Positions 46,080 to 54,559 of a stretch of DNA of 64,000 bases are shown piece by piece (position 1 is the first letter of the stretch; each line of letters starts with the position of its first letter). Made by a program: the position numbers and the translations under genes. The notes beneath the pieces were generated by a model. It did not search any database, had not been told where the DNA came from, and saw nothing but the letters and a program-made list of their open reading frames with translations. The stretch is from Heliopora coerulea (lineage: Eukaryota; Cnidaria; Anthozoa; Scleralcyonacea; Helioporidae): contig JASJOG010000014.1 in the NCBI GenBank assembly GCA_030142905.1, forward strand, positions 1,736,001 to 1,800,000, written 5' to 3'.

Positions 46080-46340
46080 GTTCAGAGCGTTTGAGATAGC
46101 AACGATTTGAAGTATAATAACAGGAGAGAAGTTATCAAATACAATATCCCTGACGATGAAAAATTGATAGTTAAGAAAAATATAGTGTTCTCTAATGGTA
46201 AGACGATAGAGACACTGGTAACGATGGTCAATGAACCAGGATTATATAGATTGATATTTTTGTCTGACTATGAACACAGAAAAATGTTCAAGAAATGGTT
46301 ATACAGAGCTGTTTTACCATCTTTAAGGTGTGAGACTTGA
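46080..46340 (+). pseudogene. BRO-N domain fragment
   Basis: A coding-like stretch changing frame near 46,107. It contains FRAFEIATI, then DDEKLIVKKN, and VNEPGLYRLIFLSDYEHRKMFKKWLY. This is the BRO-N pattern seen also in the gene at 47,389 (NESGLYSLILKSRLSEAKKFKRW). It has no proper start codon and ends at 46,340. It looks like an older duplicate of the neighbouring BRO gene. Confidence 0.6.
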
Positions 46341-46446
46341 AGGGGCCCTGAAATGAGACTCCCTTAATAAGACTGGTTTTCATAACCCGCCAATTTGGCG
46401 GGGTATTCAAAACCTTGCTAACTGTCCTTGAGTTGTTTCTGGAATG

Positions 46447-46478
<32 letters not shown>

Positions 46479-46479
46479 A

Positions 46480-46593
46480 CGGTTTTAAGGGCACTTTGAA
46501 TGTGGCGGTAAATCACCGTGGCGTTAAAAAAATAATATATAATGGTTTTAAGGGCACTTTGAATGTGGCGGTAAATCACCGTGGCGTTGAAAA
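46480..46593 (+). repeat. 57-bp direct repeat, two units, beside (AT)n
   Basis: Two adjacent units beginning ATAATGGTTTTAAGGGCACT (or ATAACGG...) and ending CACCGTGGCGTT. An (AT)n run lies at 46,451-46,479. A second repeated phrase (AAAGTCCATCAAAA, GACAGTGGTCAAAACC) is at 46,590-46,636 and 46,698-46,744. Probably a small repeat insertion between the two BRO genes. Confidence 0.7.
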
Positions 46594-46804
46594 GTCCATC
46601 AAAAGCACTATCCCAAAACAGGACAGTGGTCAAAACCCTGCTAACTCCAATAAATATAAGCCAGGAATAATAAACTGGTGATTCGCCAGGGGATTCAAAA
46701 GTCCATCAAAAAGCACATGTGTGAAACGGGACAGTGGTCAAAACCATCAGAAAACAATCTCTACATTTTGAAATAAAAATTATATAAGGACAAATATATA
46801 TATA

Positions 46805-47368
46805 CAGGGTGTCCCAAAAAAATGTATACACACTTTGAATGATTATAAATACAATGTTTAACAAGACATATCCAAGTTTTATAACCCAAGTTAAAGAAGA
46901 CAAATGTAGAATTTTTTGAGTTATCGCAGGTGTTCGAACTGATGACCGTTCTGGTCCAGGCACTGCTGATAACGCGGACAGATGGAATTGTAAACATTAC
47001 GAATTATGATCATTTCATTTGGTATTTGGGTGCATTCTCTTTCAATTGCTGCTCTCAACTCATGGATTGTTACAGGTTTTGTGCTACAAACCTTATCTTT
47101 GACACATCCCCATAAAAAAGTCCACAGGCGTGAGGTCTGGTGAGCGTGGGGGGGAATTCAAAGCTATATCTTCACCCAATCCATCTGTTCGGCAGATTTT
47201 CGTAAGTTAGGCTCTCATATCACGATGGTAGTGGGACGGTGCTCTATCTTGCTGGAAATAAAACTCTTCATCTCCAAATTGCTCACGAATGCGTGGCATT
47301 CGAAAGAAAGTTTGTTATAGTGAGTTATCATCATTCAAAGTGTGTACACATTTTTTTGGGACACCCTG
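46805..47368 (-). mobile_element. mariner-like element (decayed, 564 bp) with TA target site
   Basis: Terminal inverted repeats of about 39 bases start CAGGGTGTCCCAAAAAAATG, with a single mismatch between ends, and TA flanks both. The minus strand retains a transposase C-terminal piece (MPRIREQFGDEEFYFQQDRA, then LNSPPRSPDLTPVDFF), which are hallmarks of Tc1/mariner DDE/D enzymes. The N-terminal half is missing, so it is non-autonomous. It is inserted in a TATATA box upstream of the BRO gene. Confidence 0.9.
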
Positions 47369-47376
47369 TATATATA
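47369..47376 (+). promoter_or_regulatory. TATATATA box split by the mariner insertion
   Basis: The right flank of the mariner element reads TATATATA, and the left flank (46,797-46,804) has the same letters. The target was one (TA)n box about 20 bases upstream of ATG 47,389. A nearer TATAAT remains at 47,383-47,388. Confidence 0.5.
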
Positions 47377-47388
47377 ACAGTGTATAAT

Positions 47389-48192
47389 ATGTCACTAACA
47401 TTCAAGAAATTCGAGAATAAGGAGCTAAACATTTCAATCAATACTAATACTGGTAAGTCTGGAAATCCATGGTATGAAGGGGAAAATACTGCCACTATCT
47501 TAGGATATAAAGATACTGATCAAACAATCAGAACAAATGTTGATGAAGAGGACAAGAAAACCTTACCCGTCCACAAGACGGGACAGGTCTATTGGAACAC
47601 TTTTATCAATGAAAGTGGTCTTTATTCATTAATATTAAAGTCAAGGTTATCAGAAGCAAAGAAATTTAAAAGATGGGTAACAAGTGAAGTATTACCATCA
47701 GTTAGGAAGTATGGGCACTACAGAATGTTTAACAACCCTAATACATTAGCATTCAAGATAGAAGATGAATATGATCTACATATAAAAGTGGTTCAATTCA
47801 TTAGGCGATTTTACCCAGAAATGTTAATGATTGCTGGACTTGGAGAAAATCAAGACACAAAAGATAAACGCATCAAATCGTTCAAAAAGGGATATATGAA
47901 AGGACATCCTGATCTAATAATTCAAAATCTTCATAAGCATTATATTGGTCTATGCATAGAGTTCAAAACCCCTCAGTGCAATGGTGTCATAACAGACCAA
48001 CAGAAAGAACTAATAGAGAAATATGAAGAAAATGCCTATAAATGTATAGTTTCTAATGACTATGACCTAATCACAAAGGAATTAAACGACTATATGCACG
48101 ATATTCGCATCAGATGTAAATACTATAGACGGAAATTCACATCCAAGAAGACATTATTTAGACATGTTAAGTTTTTTCATAGGATCAAATAA
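47389..48192 (+). CDS. BRO-N / VRR-NUC-like nuclease / C2H2-like fusion protein
   Basis: 267 residues from ATG 47,389, chosen because the longer frame starts inside the mariner element. BRO-N domain at 1-112 (NPWYEGENTATILGYKDT, NESGLYSLILKSRLSEAKKFKRW). A PD-(D/E)XK nuclease of VRR-NUC type follows at about 125-235, with GHPDLII (D175), IEFKTP (E191, K193) and Q204 in the expected order. The C-terminus (243-264) looks like a C2H2 finger, but the second cysteine is Tyr246, so zinc binding is doubtful. BRO proteins are DNA-binding proteins of large DNA viruses and phages. A role in replication, repair or host DNA handling is inferred. Intact frame. Confidence 0.75.
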   Translation: MSLTFKKFENKELNISINTNTGKSGNPWYEGENTATILGYKDTDQTIRTNVDEEDKKTLPVHKTGQVYWNTFINESGLYSLILKSRLSEAKKFKRWVTSEVLPSVRKYGHYRMFNNPNTLAFKIEDEYDLHIKVVQFIRRFYPEMLMIAGLGENQDTKDKRIKSFKKGYMKGHPDLIIQNLHKHYIGLCIEFKTPQCNGVITDQQKELIEKYEENAYKCIVSNDYDLITKELNDYMHDIRIRCKYYRRKFTSKKTLFRHVKFFHRIK

Positions 48193-48204
48193 AATATATA
48201 CTAT

Positions 48205-48210
48205 TATATA
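48205..48210 (+). promoter_or_regulatory. TATATA start-proximal box
   Basis: TATATA four bases before ATG 48,215. Confidence 0.5.
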
Positions 48211-48214
48211 CCAG

Positions 48215-48811
48215 ATGAGTACAGTCAATAAGAAAGAACTGTTGAATGAAGTCTATGATGCTTCTCTGGTAGCCGCAGGTGTTGTAGGTTTATTAATGGC
48301 ATCCAAGAAGCTCCTGGGTGAAAAGTTTACAGATGCATCCTCTTTAAAGAACACAGCAAAGTTAGCAGTCGGTGTCGCAGCTAGCACAATGCTGGTTAAG
48401 TGGGCTCAAGATAAGAAGTATTTGCCAGTTGATCCATTTTCCAAAAATATACAGATAATCATGGCTAGTATTATCGGAGGTATGTTACAAACAGCATTTG
48501 CTGGTCTTGCATTTGCTGGAAGTGGTTATCTCTTTAAGATGCTTGATAAAAATGGTTATGAAGCTGAAATGAAAAGACATAATAAAGCACTAGAGGAATT
48601 AGCTGCATCCCAAGAAAAGTTCTATGAAGATGAAGTCAAGCAACGTGATAGAATCCTACAGTTAAGACAAGAATTATCAAATGTTAATGAAGACCTTGAG
48701 AGGACAAACAAAGCACTCGGCAATCTCAGACGGGTCCAAACAATACAATATAATGGAAAAACATTCAACAGAGAACCGCAATTGATTTTTATCAACCAAG
48801 CAAAGAAATGA
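48215..48811 (+). CDS. multi-pass membrane protein with C-terminal coiled coil
   Basis: 198 residues from ATG 48,215, intact. Two to three hydrophobic segments: about 16-34 (SLVAAGVVGLLMASKKLL), 46-60 and 76-105 (IIMASIIGGMLQTAFAGLAF). A charged coiled coil follows at about 110-180 (EEVKQRDRILQLRQEL-like heptads). No family named. With the other hydrophobic proteins it makes at least four membrane-linked products in this element, suggesting a membrane step in its former life cycle. Confidence 0.6.
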   Translation: MSTVNKKELLNEVYDASLVAAGVVGLLMASKKLLGEKFTDASSLKNTAKLAVGVAASTMLVKWAQDKKYLPVDPFSKNIQIIMASIIGGMLQTAFAGLAFAGSGYLFKMLDKNGYEAEMKRHNKALEELAASQEKFYEDEVKQRDRILQLRQELSNVNEDLERTNKALGNLRRVQTIQYNGKTFNREPQLIFINQAKK

Positions 48812-48913
48812 AAGAATATCAGTATATCATTATTGATTCTATTGGGATTGGAACAGGATATATATATTGAGCAGATATATTTAAAATGTGATGTATATTA
48901 ATATTCAAAACTA

Positions 48914-49487
48914 ATGGATGCATTAGAAGCTCAGTGTCGTGGGTTTAAATTCGAAGAAATAGTTGAAAATATAGATGATTTACCAGCTCTTTATAATAAT
49001 GGAGAAAATGGTAAAAAGAGTGAATATGGTAAATATGGTGAAATCTATTGCAGCAAATGTGAAATAGAGTTGAAGATAATAGATGGTATTTACACATGTG
49101 ATGTTATGTGGCACAGTTGGTGATAGTGTGATGGTCAGTGAATGGATCGAAAACGTGTGGTTGCATAGAAAGAAGTCCATATATATCAGAAGTCGAAATA
49201 TAAGAAGCAGGTTGGAGAAATACGTTCATCACAGCCATCTTCGTTATGTTTTTGAAGACTTTCTTAAAGTTGTTGATATAATGACAAAACACGGATTGAT
49301 AAAGAGAAATATATCCAGATATGACTACTACATAATAAGACTTTCCAGTCGCATTAATGCATTATTAATAAAGAAACCAAAAGACCTAGTACACAGCAAT
49401 ACCAGAAAAATATTCAATAACAAACTTTTCGGTAGGGTTTACCCGCTTTTAGGGGGGATAAAAACTGCAAATGCAAGTATTATTTGA
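48914..49487 (+). pseudogene. zinc-ribbon protein (TFIIB/VLTF3-like), frameshifted
   Basis: The first frame (48,914-49,123) ends just after CSKCEIELKIIDGIYTC. A second frame (about 49,112-49,487) carries CGTVGDSVMVSEW and a helical C-terminal part (SRNIRSRLEKYVHHSHLRYV, then MTKHGLIKRNISRYDYYI). The paired CxxC motifs followed by an S/D-x-EW phrase resemble TFIIB-type zinc ribbons and viral late-transcription-factor ribbons. The frame change falls inside the second zinc knuckle near 49,110. If it once worked, it would be a transcription factor of the element and a candidate reader of the TATATA boxes. This is inferred; the helical part was not matched to a family. Confidence 0.5.
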
Positions 49488-49529
49488 AATGGAAAAGAAC
49501 ACTTAAAAAATGATTTTCTTTGTAAATGG

Positions 49530-49535
49530 TATATA
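49530..49535 (+). promoter_or_regulatory. TATATA box in a GTATATAGAAAATATG context
   Basis: The 16-base phrase ending in the start codon at 49,542 is identical to the one ending in the start codon at 49,825. Confidence 0.55.
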
Positions 49536-49541
49536 GAAAAT

Positions 49542-49781
49542 ATGGTGCACGACAAGTTACATAACTCTTCACATCCTAATGCACAAAGACTAGATGAACT
49601 ATATGAACTAGTGGAGAAAGGAATGAAAGCTCTTGAAAGTTATTATGTACTCCGTGAGTATCTTGGACTTTGTGAAGACTATAAATTTGATCTCTATGAC
49701 TATTTGAGTGATGATTATCAAGAATATGTGAACGCTTTCAATAAAATGGAAAATAATAAAGAGGGAGATTCTTCAGATTAA
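49542..49781 (+). CDS. 79-residue acidic helical protein of the element
   Basis: Intact small frame from ATG 49,542 (LDELYELVEKGMKALESYYV, then DYLSDDYQEYVNAFNKM). Mostly acidic helices, no domain recognised. Confidence 0.5.
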   Translation: MVHDKLHNSSHPNAQRLDELYELVEKGMKALESYYVLREYLGLCEDYKFDLYDYLSDDYQEYVNAFNKMENNKEGDSSD

Positions 49782-49812
49782 TCACTTGAAAAAAAAATTT
49801 CTATTTACATTG

Positions 49813-49818
49813 TATATA
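49813..49818 (+). promoter_or_regulatory. TATATA box, second copy of the same context
   Basis: Six bases upstream of ATG 49,825; see 49,530. Confidence 0.55.
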
Positions 49819-49824
49819 GAAAAT

Positions 49825-50262
49825 ATGTCAACAGAGTCAGAGCCAAAACGATTATACTCCAAATATTTTTCAAAAGAACTAAATGAATTGTACGCAGAAG
49901 CTCTCAAAGCCCACAAAGATTATATAAACGCTGAAGATATCCAAAATAGGGTTGGTATGAGAATTGCCTTTGTTAATGAAGTGGCTAACGTGGCCGGTGA
50001 AAAATATATAGAGTATAAGGAAGCTTATGAAAAAAAGATAAAAGAATACGAAGAGGAAGAAAGAAAGGAAGAAGATATCAAAAGATCATTCCCAAAAGGT
50101 ATTACACTAACATACACAAAACATTTTAAACATTATGAAGAAAAAAAATTCTACGACTATTTGATGAAAATCATTAATGATGTAGAAATTCCAGATGAAT
50201 ATGATTTAGAAGATCATATAGATTCTGATGATGTTATTGAAAGTTTTACTTTGCCGAGATAG
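49825..50262 (+). CDS. 145-residue charged helical protein of the element
   Basis: Starts at ATG 49,825 after the repeated box; the longer frame opens on TTG and is not used. Helical and very charged (AYEKKIKEYEEEERKEEDIK), with an acidic end (YDLEDHIDSDDVIESF). No domain recognised. Confidence 0.5.
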   Translation: MSTESEPKRLYSKYFSKELNELYAEALKAHKDYINAEDIQNRVGMRIAFVNEVANVAGEKYIEYKEAYEKKIKEYEEEERKEEDIKRSFPKGITLTYTKHFKHYEEKKFYDYLMKIINDVEIPDEYDLEDHIDSDDVIESFTLPR

Positions 50263-50416
50263 TCGATTCTTACTGGCGTGATATGTGTTTGAGAAAAGAC
50301 GATTATTATGAATTACTTGGTCGTGCGGACGAATTATATAATGGAAAAAGTGGCTGGTGATGTCATTCAACTTAACTTTTTATTTGATATATAATGTATA
50401 TAGATATGTCAATAAA

Positions 50417-50580
50417 TCATAAGGAAGAACAAAGGGGGTAGGCGAAGCGAATTTTCAGCTACCACTTAAAAAGGCCCAAAAAGCACACTTATACGTTTTC
50501 TAGAGGCCCAAAAACACGATTTTTTAAAAAAAGGTAGCTGAAAATTCGCTTCGCCTACCCCATTTCTTCTTCCTTATGAT
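50417..50580. repeat. 164-bp hairpin with 47-base arms
   Basis: The left arm (50,417-50,463) and right arm (50,533-50,580) are inverted copies with few differences; both contain GGTAGGCGAAGCGAATTTTC or its complement. The 69-base loop holds a direct repeat of GGCCCAAAAA followed by CAC. The GC-richer arms differ in base use from the surrounding gene block. It may be a MITE inserted in the element, or a structural signal such as an origin or transcription stop. Confidence 0.75.
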
Positions 50581-50667
50581 GACTATTATATAGAATATAT
50601 AGAATAAAAAATAATATGCGTTTTTCACTTAAACATTATTTTACATAACATTATTATATATAGTGTT

Positions 50668-50820
50668 ATGACTCAAACTGTAGATAAACCCAAACGTGGT
50701 CCTGGGAGACCCAAGAAATATTTCACATACGAAGAAAGGAAACAAGCAGACAAAAGATATGTGAAAAATGTACGGAGAACAATCCATTCCATTGCAGCAC
50801 ATTTATCATATGGCAAGTAA
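50668..50820 (+). CDS. 50-residue AT-hook-like basic protein
   Basis: ATG 50,668 to TAA 50,820, preceded by TATATA eight bases before. It holds RGPGRPKKYFTYEERKQADK. The GRPKK core is an AT-hook, a minor-groove DNA-binding motif; the rest is basic. Possibly a small DNA-condensing or regulatory protein of the element. Confidence 0.5.
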   Translation: MTQTVDKPKRGPGRPKKYFTYEERKQADKRYVKNVRRTIHSIAAHLSYGK

Positions 50821-50959
50821 AAGTAAACACTTAAAAAGCAAAAAACATATAAGAAACATTGAAAAGAAGTTATTATAAAGTGGTCAGAACATTTTCATGC
50901 GTTTTTGGCTTAAAGAATTTTATATATACTGTATAATATGTAGCATATAGAACATTTTT

Positions 50960-53735
50960 ATGTCAATTGCAAAAAGAACTGGACTCAAAAGAAAGATCAT
51001 ATTCAGGACCAAAAGACGAGTGGTTAAAACATTGCGCACCGGTCTTAAAAGGAAAATCATCCGTAGACCACAAAAAACATATATTAACCCTCTTAATGCT
51101 GAAGAAGTCGCATTCTCAAAATATCTGAAAGCATTAAAAGATAAACAAAAGAAGGACAAAGAATAGGAAGAGACCCTAAAGAAGGCCAATGAACTGATAA
51201 ACATACTGGAATACGAACCTGTCTATTCTATTAAGTGTCCTGTGGAAGACATATCACTTCAGGATGCTAGAAACTATGAACTGGGCTTTGTCAACAGAAG
51301 AACTGTTATGTTTGAAAGGAACTCTTCATTTGTCAACTTATTCAGAAGGAGGATGAGACGCAACGGTAACGGATGGAAAACTGTTTATGTCACCATAGAC
51401 TCTGTTGTTACAGACCATAGAGCACCTTTAGGGAAGCAGGAGAAAACCAAAACTTTCGGGTCATTTGAAGAAAGTCAATCAAGAGGCTTATCAACACGTG
51501 ATATTTACCAGTATTTGACGTTTTCTCTGTTGAATGACAACCGTTTTGAGCAGCAGTCTGGTAAGCATATTATTAGCATTGGTGGTGTGATCACAAAACT
51601 CAAAAAGATTAAAATGGAAGACGTCAGAATGGGAGACACTATGTTAATGAGTGCTCTTGTGGACAAATGCAATAACTATAGAAAGATAAGCCAGAATAAA
51701 GGCTCCTGTGTGCAGGATTATATATATGAAGCATGTATGGGGGAACCTGGATTCAAGAGATACACTAAAACATCACTAACAGAAGAGATCAACAAATATG
51801 TGTTTGACAAAGATGGGAAAAGACCCTCAACCAGAGAAATAATAGACTGGAGAGACAACTGCCATACAAATGTCTCAATCTATGCTCTGGATCCATTTTA
51901 TAATAAATTTGTGTCATCTCCGGTACCTAGAAATAATGGTGAAACTGTCCGTTTGTGCTTCATATGCAAAGATGGACATTGTTTTCCAATCCTGAATGAG
52001 AACCTTATCACGAAAATAACCAAAGGATCTCCATTATTAAACCACCTGGACTTGATTCAATGGAGTTCTAAACAATCTGGGGATAAAATAGAAATGTGTA
52101 AAACATGGGAAGGCTACTTCAAAATTATCAACAGTATTGTCAATAATAAGAGTCATTTATTGTTCAGTAAGAAATCATGTGAAGAGAAAAAGGATTACAG
52201 CAATTATCTGATAGCCCTACCTGATGGACATAATGGAAAAGATATAATGATTCAAACCATGCATAGGTCAAACACATATATAGAGTATTTCCACTACGAC
52301 GGAAGGATCCAAATAGATGGATTTGTCACTCCTGACTTAAAAAACATGGTTTCTGTTAATAATGACTATGAAGTAAGGAAAAATATATGTGACCGATTGT
52401 TTGAAAAATACCCAGTTGACGCTTTCAAATTCAACAACCAGGGTTTGACATCAATAGCAGTAAATCTTTTTAAACAACTCTGTGGACATATACCAAAATC
52501 AAATTGTAACATATATGTGACAACAATAATAGATGACTACTATTCAAAGGCATTACAACATACATTCCATGAAGAACTAGTCAGCGACAGCGACAAAAGT
52601 GAAGAATTAATAGCTCTAGACATAGCAAAAGATTACTTATCAGTATTGCTAACAAACGAACACGATTTTCCGTTATACAACATCCACAACACCATCTCTG
52701 AATTTGATGGAGAACTTAAGACAGGTGAATACTATATTAATGATATATATATCAACAAATATTGGACTCTAAATAACGACCCCATAATAATTGAAGCTGG
52801 ATTTTATGGAAGAAACTTAATTGACTATTTTTTGAAGCAGAAATTCATCAAACTAACTGACATAAAAAATCAACTTGTCGCTGACAAGTCAATCAAACAT
52901 GATGCATTCAAAGGCTTTATTAAATATATTTTTGACAACTTTGAAGAAGGTACTGCTAAAAAGCTAGCAAACCAATTTATTGGGTACCTTGGAACGAAAT
53001 ATGACAAAAGCAGGAAAGGATTCACATCAACCAGTTATGACACCGCTTGTGCTGTGTGGACCGAAGCTCTTGGAAATAATGAAAAAGTTAGCATTCGTAA
53101 GGAAGACGATTTCTTTCTCATCCGTAAAATAGATGTTAAAAGAAGAATGACAGAAAACTTTTCATTAAATAGACACGTGATATCAGGATCCATAGTTAAA
53201 CTATTGGAAGTGATAAACGAAGCATGTGATGAAAACACTGGAATCCATGGATACAACACAAATGCTGTCTACTGCACGAGAGCAAAGATAAATTACCCAA
53301 TTAAGAACAAAAAAGATAAATTCACTTCTGACCAAATTGGTAAAGTGTTCCAAAAGTTAGGAGAGACTCCTTCTCTAATAGACAAATCCTACCGAAAGGA
53401 CATTAATATCAAAGAATATATACATGAAAGAGGCAAAGGTCTTCTAGTCACAGGTGGTAATGGTTGTGGCAAAACTACCAAACTAATAAACGATGCAAAA
53501 GAAAGCAAGAACCCTATTATATTCAGCTTTACGAACAAACCAGTGGATAATATCAGAAGCAGGGTTGACGACAGTATGAAAAGCAAAGTGCATACATTTG
53601 ACAGCTACTTTAATGAGTTCATTTCTGATGCAGGAAACCTCAAACTACTATCAAATAGGGATGTTTTCATAGATGAGTTCTTTATGGTCCCAAACAAATG
53701 GATAACTTTGATATGTAACAGTTTTGTGGTTAACA
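50960..53735 (+). pseudogene. family-B DNA polymerase fused to superfamily-1 helicase, inactivated and truncated
   Basis: The frame from ATG 50,960 has an in-frame TAG at 51,164 and then runs to about 53,735. Residue numbers here count the open frame from 51,242. Polymerase motif A is ALDIAKDYLSVLL (D460). Motif B is KKLANQFIG (K573, N577, G581). Motif C, which should hold a catalytic aspartate, reads YNTNAVYC with Asn674. This layout fits protein-primed family-B polymerases of Polintons. Past the palm is an SF1 helicase start: Walker A GGNGCGKTT (K744), an FTNKPVDNIR motif Ia, HTFDSYF, and Walker B IDEFFMVP (D811/E812). The remaining helicase motifs are absent because the sequence turns into hAT-like DNA at about 53,700-53,745. 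Polymerase and helicase in one chain is unusual for Polintons and is the key marker of this element. Confidence 0.75.
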
Positions 53736-54540
53736 ATCTGGTTACCCTGAAAGCAGCTGCCCCTACACAATGGCTGTCACTTTACAATGCAATGGAGTCA
53801 ATTCACAAGTGTTAGCCTGCCCTCATAGACTATCTTGGTCACCACGGAGCTGAAAATGACGCAGAGAATTCTGATCGTGTGGAAGCATACTTGAAACAGA
53901 TGCAGCAATATAAGTTTGCTGCAGCAACGTGCTTTATGAAGGATGTGTTACCAGTAGTATCAAAGCTCGGTACATCAAGACCTACCTTGACGGTCTTAAA
54001 GAATGAACTGTCGGGAGAGCTGGACAACTACTGTTGCCTTGTGAAACTTCATGAACAAGTGCAGGAACAGTATGGCACATTCCAAGGGAAGGGATTAAGA
54101 AATGCAAGGGGCAATGCTTTAATAGGCAATTGTTTGTCACTGCTGCTGGAACATTCCTTGTGAAGCTAGTTCAAAACCTTGAGCAGAGATTTCTGAGTGG
54201 TGCATTGGGTGTTTTGTCAGTCCTAGACAATGTGCTTAACTCACAAAGTAACCCAGAAGGTTCTCCTGATGTTGCCAGTCATGGAACTGAGTCCTTAGAG
54301 GTGCTATTTGACCATTATGGTGGGGAAACGTTAGTTGGTGGAACAACCATTGGACCACTCATTGATCCAGATCACTGATCCAGATGCTGCTCGAAGGGAT
54401 TTCTTGCTGTTCTAATTTCTTTTAAATTCCTGCCGGAAGCTCAGCATGGAAGACTTCTGCACAGTTTTCCTGAGAGATGAAGCTCTTACTGAGGAATTTC
54501 CAAGTTATGCAACCCTTGCAGGCACCCTTGAAACCCTTTG
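53736..54540 (+). mobile_element. hAT-like transposase-derived relic
   Basis: Coding-like sequence over several frames: APTQWLSLYNAMESIHKC, a stop at 53,813, then HHGAENDAENSDRVEAYLKQM and YKFAAATCFMKDVLPVVSKL, with NLEQRFLSGALGVLSVLDN in another frame. These resemble the middle of hAT-derived proteins of the C17orf113/ZMYM6 kind. The first part is read through in frame from the helicase. No terminal repeats seen. Confidence 0.6.
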
Positions 54541-54559
54541 GTTTCGCGGGTTTAGGATT

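Larger units (their letters stand above)
39385..53740. mobile_element. decayed Polinton/Maverick-like virus-related element, truncated at both ends, in TTI1 intron 7
   Basis: A contiguous block of closely packed, AT-rich genes with an integrase, a minor-capsid-like protein, a lectin-like protein, a BRO-type protein and a family-B DNA polymerase. Left of about 42.68 kb the genes run on the minus strand; right of it they run on the plus strand, so the genes diverge from 42,668. The left edge cuts a gene at about 39,385 and the right edge cuts the helicase at about 53,700-53,745, so no terminal repeats or 6-bp duplication can be seen. I found no double-jelly-roll major capsid, FtsK-type ATPase or adenovirus-type protease. 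These may lie in lost ends, or this lineage may differ from typical Polintons. Numerous breaks show that the copy is dead. Confidence 0.8.

Noticed and set aside
46441..46745. CRISPR array
   Set aside because: There are only two adjacent 57-bp units without regular spacers, next to an (AT)n tract in a eukaryotic mobile element.
47239..47388. N-terminal extension of the BRO protein
   Set aside because: These 50 codons lie in the mariner element; the real start is ATG 47,389 behind the TATAAT/TATATA boxes.
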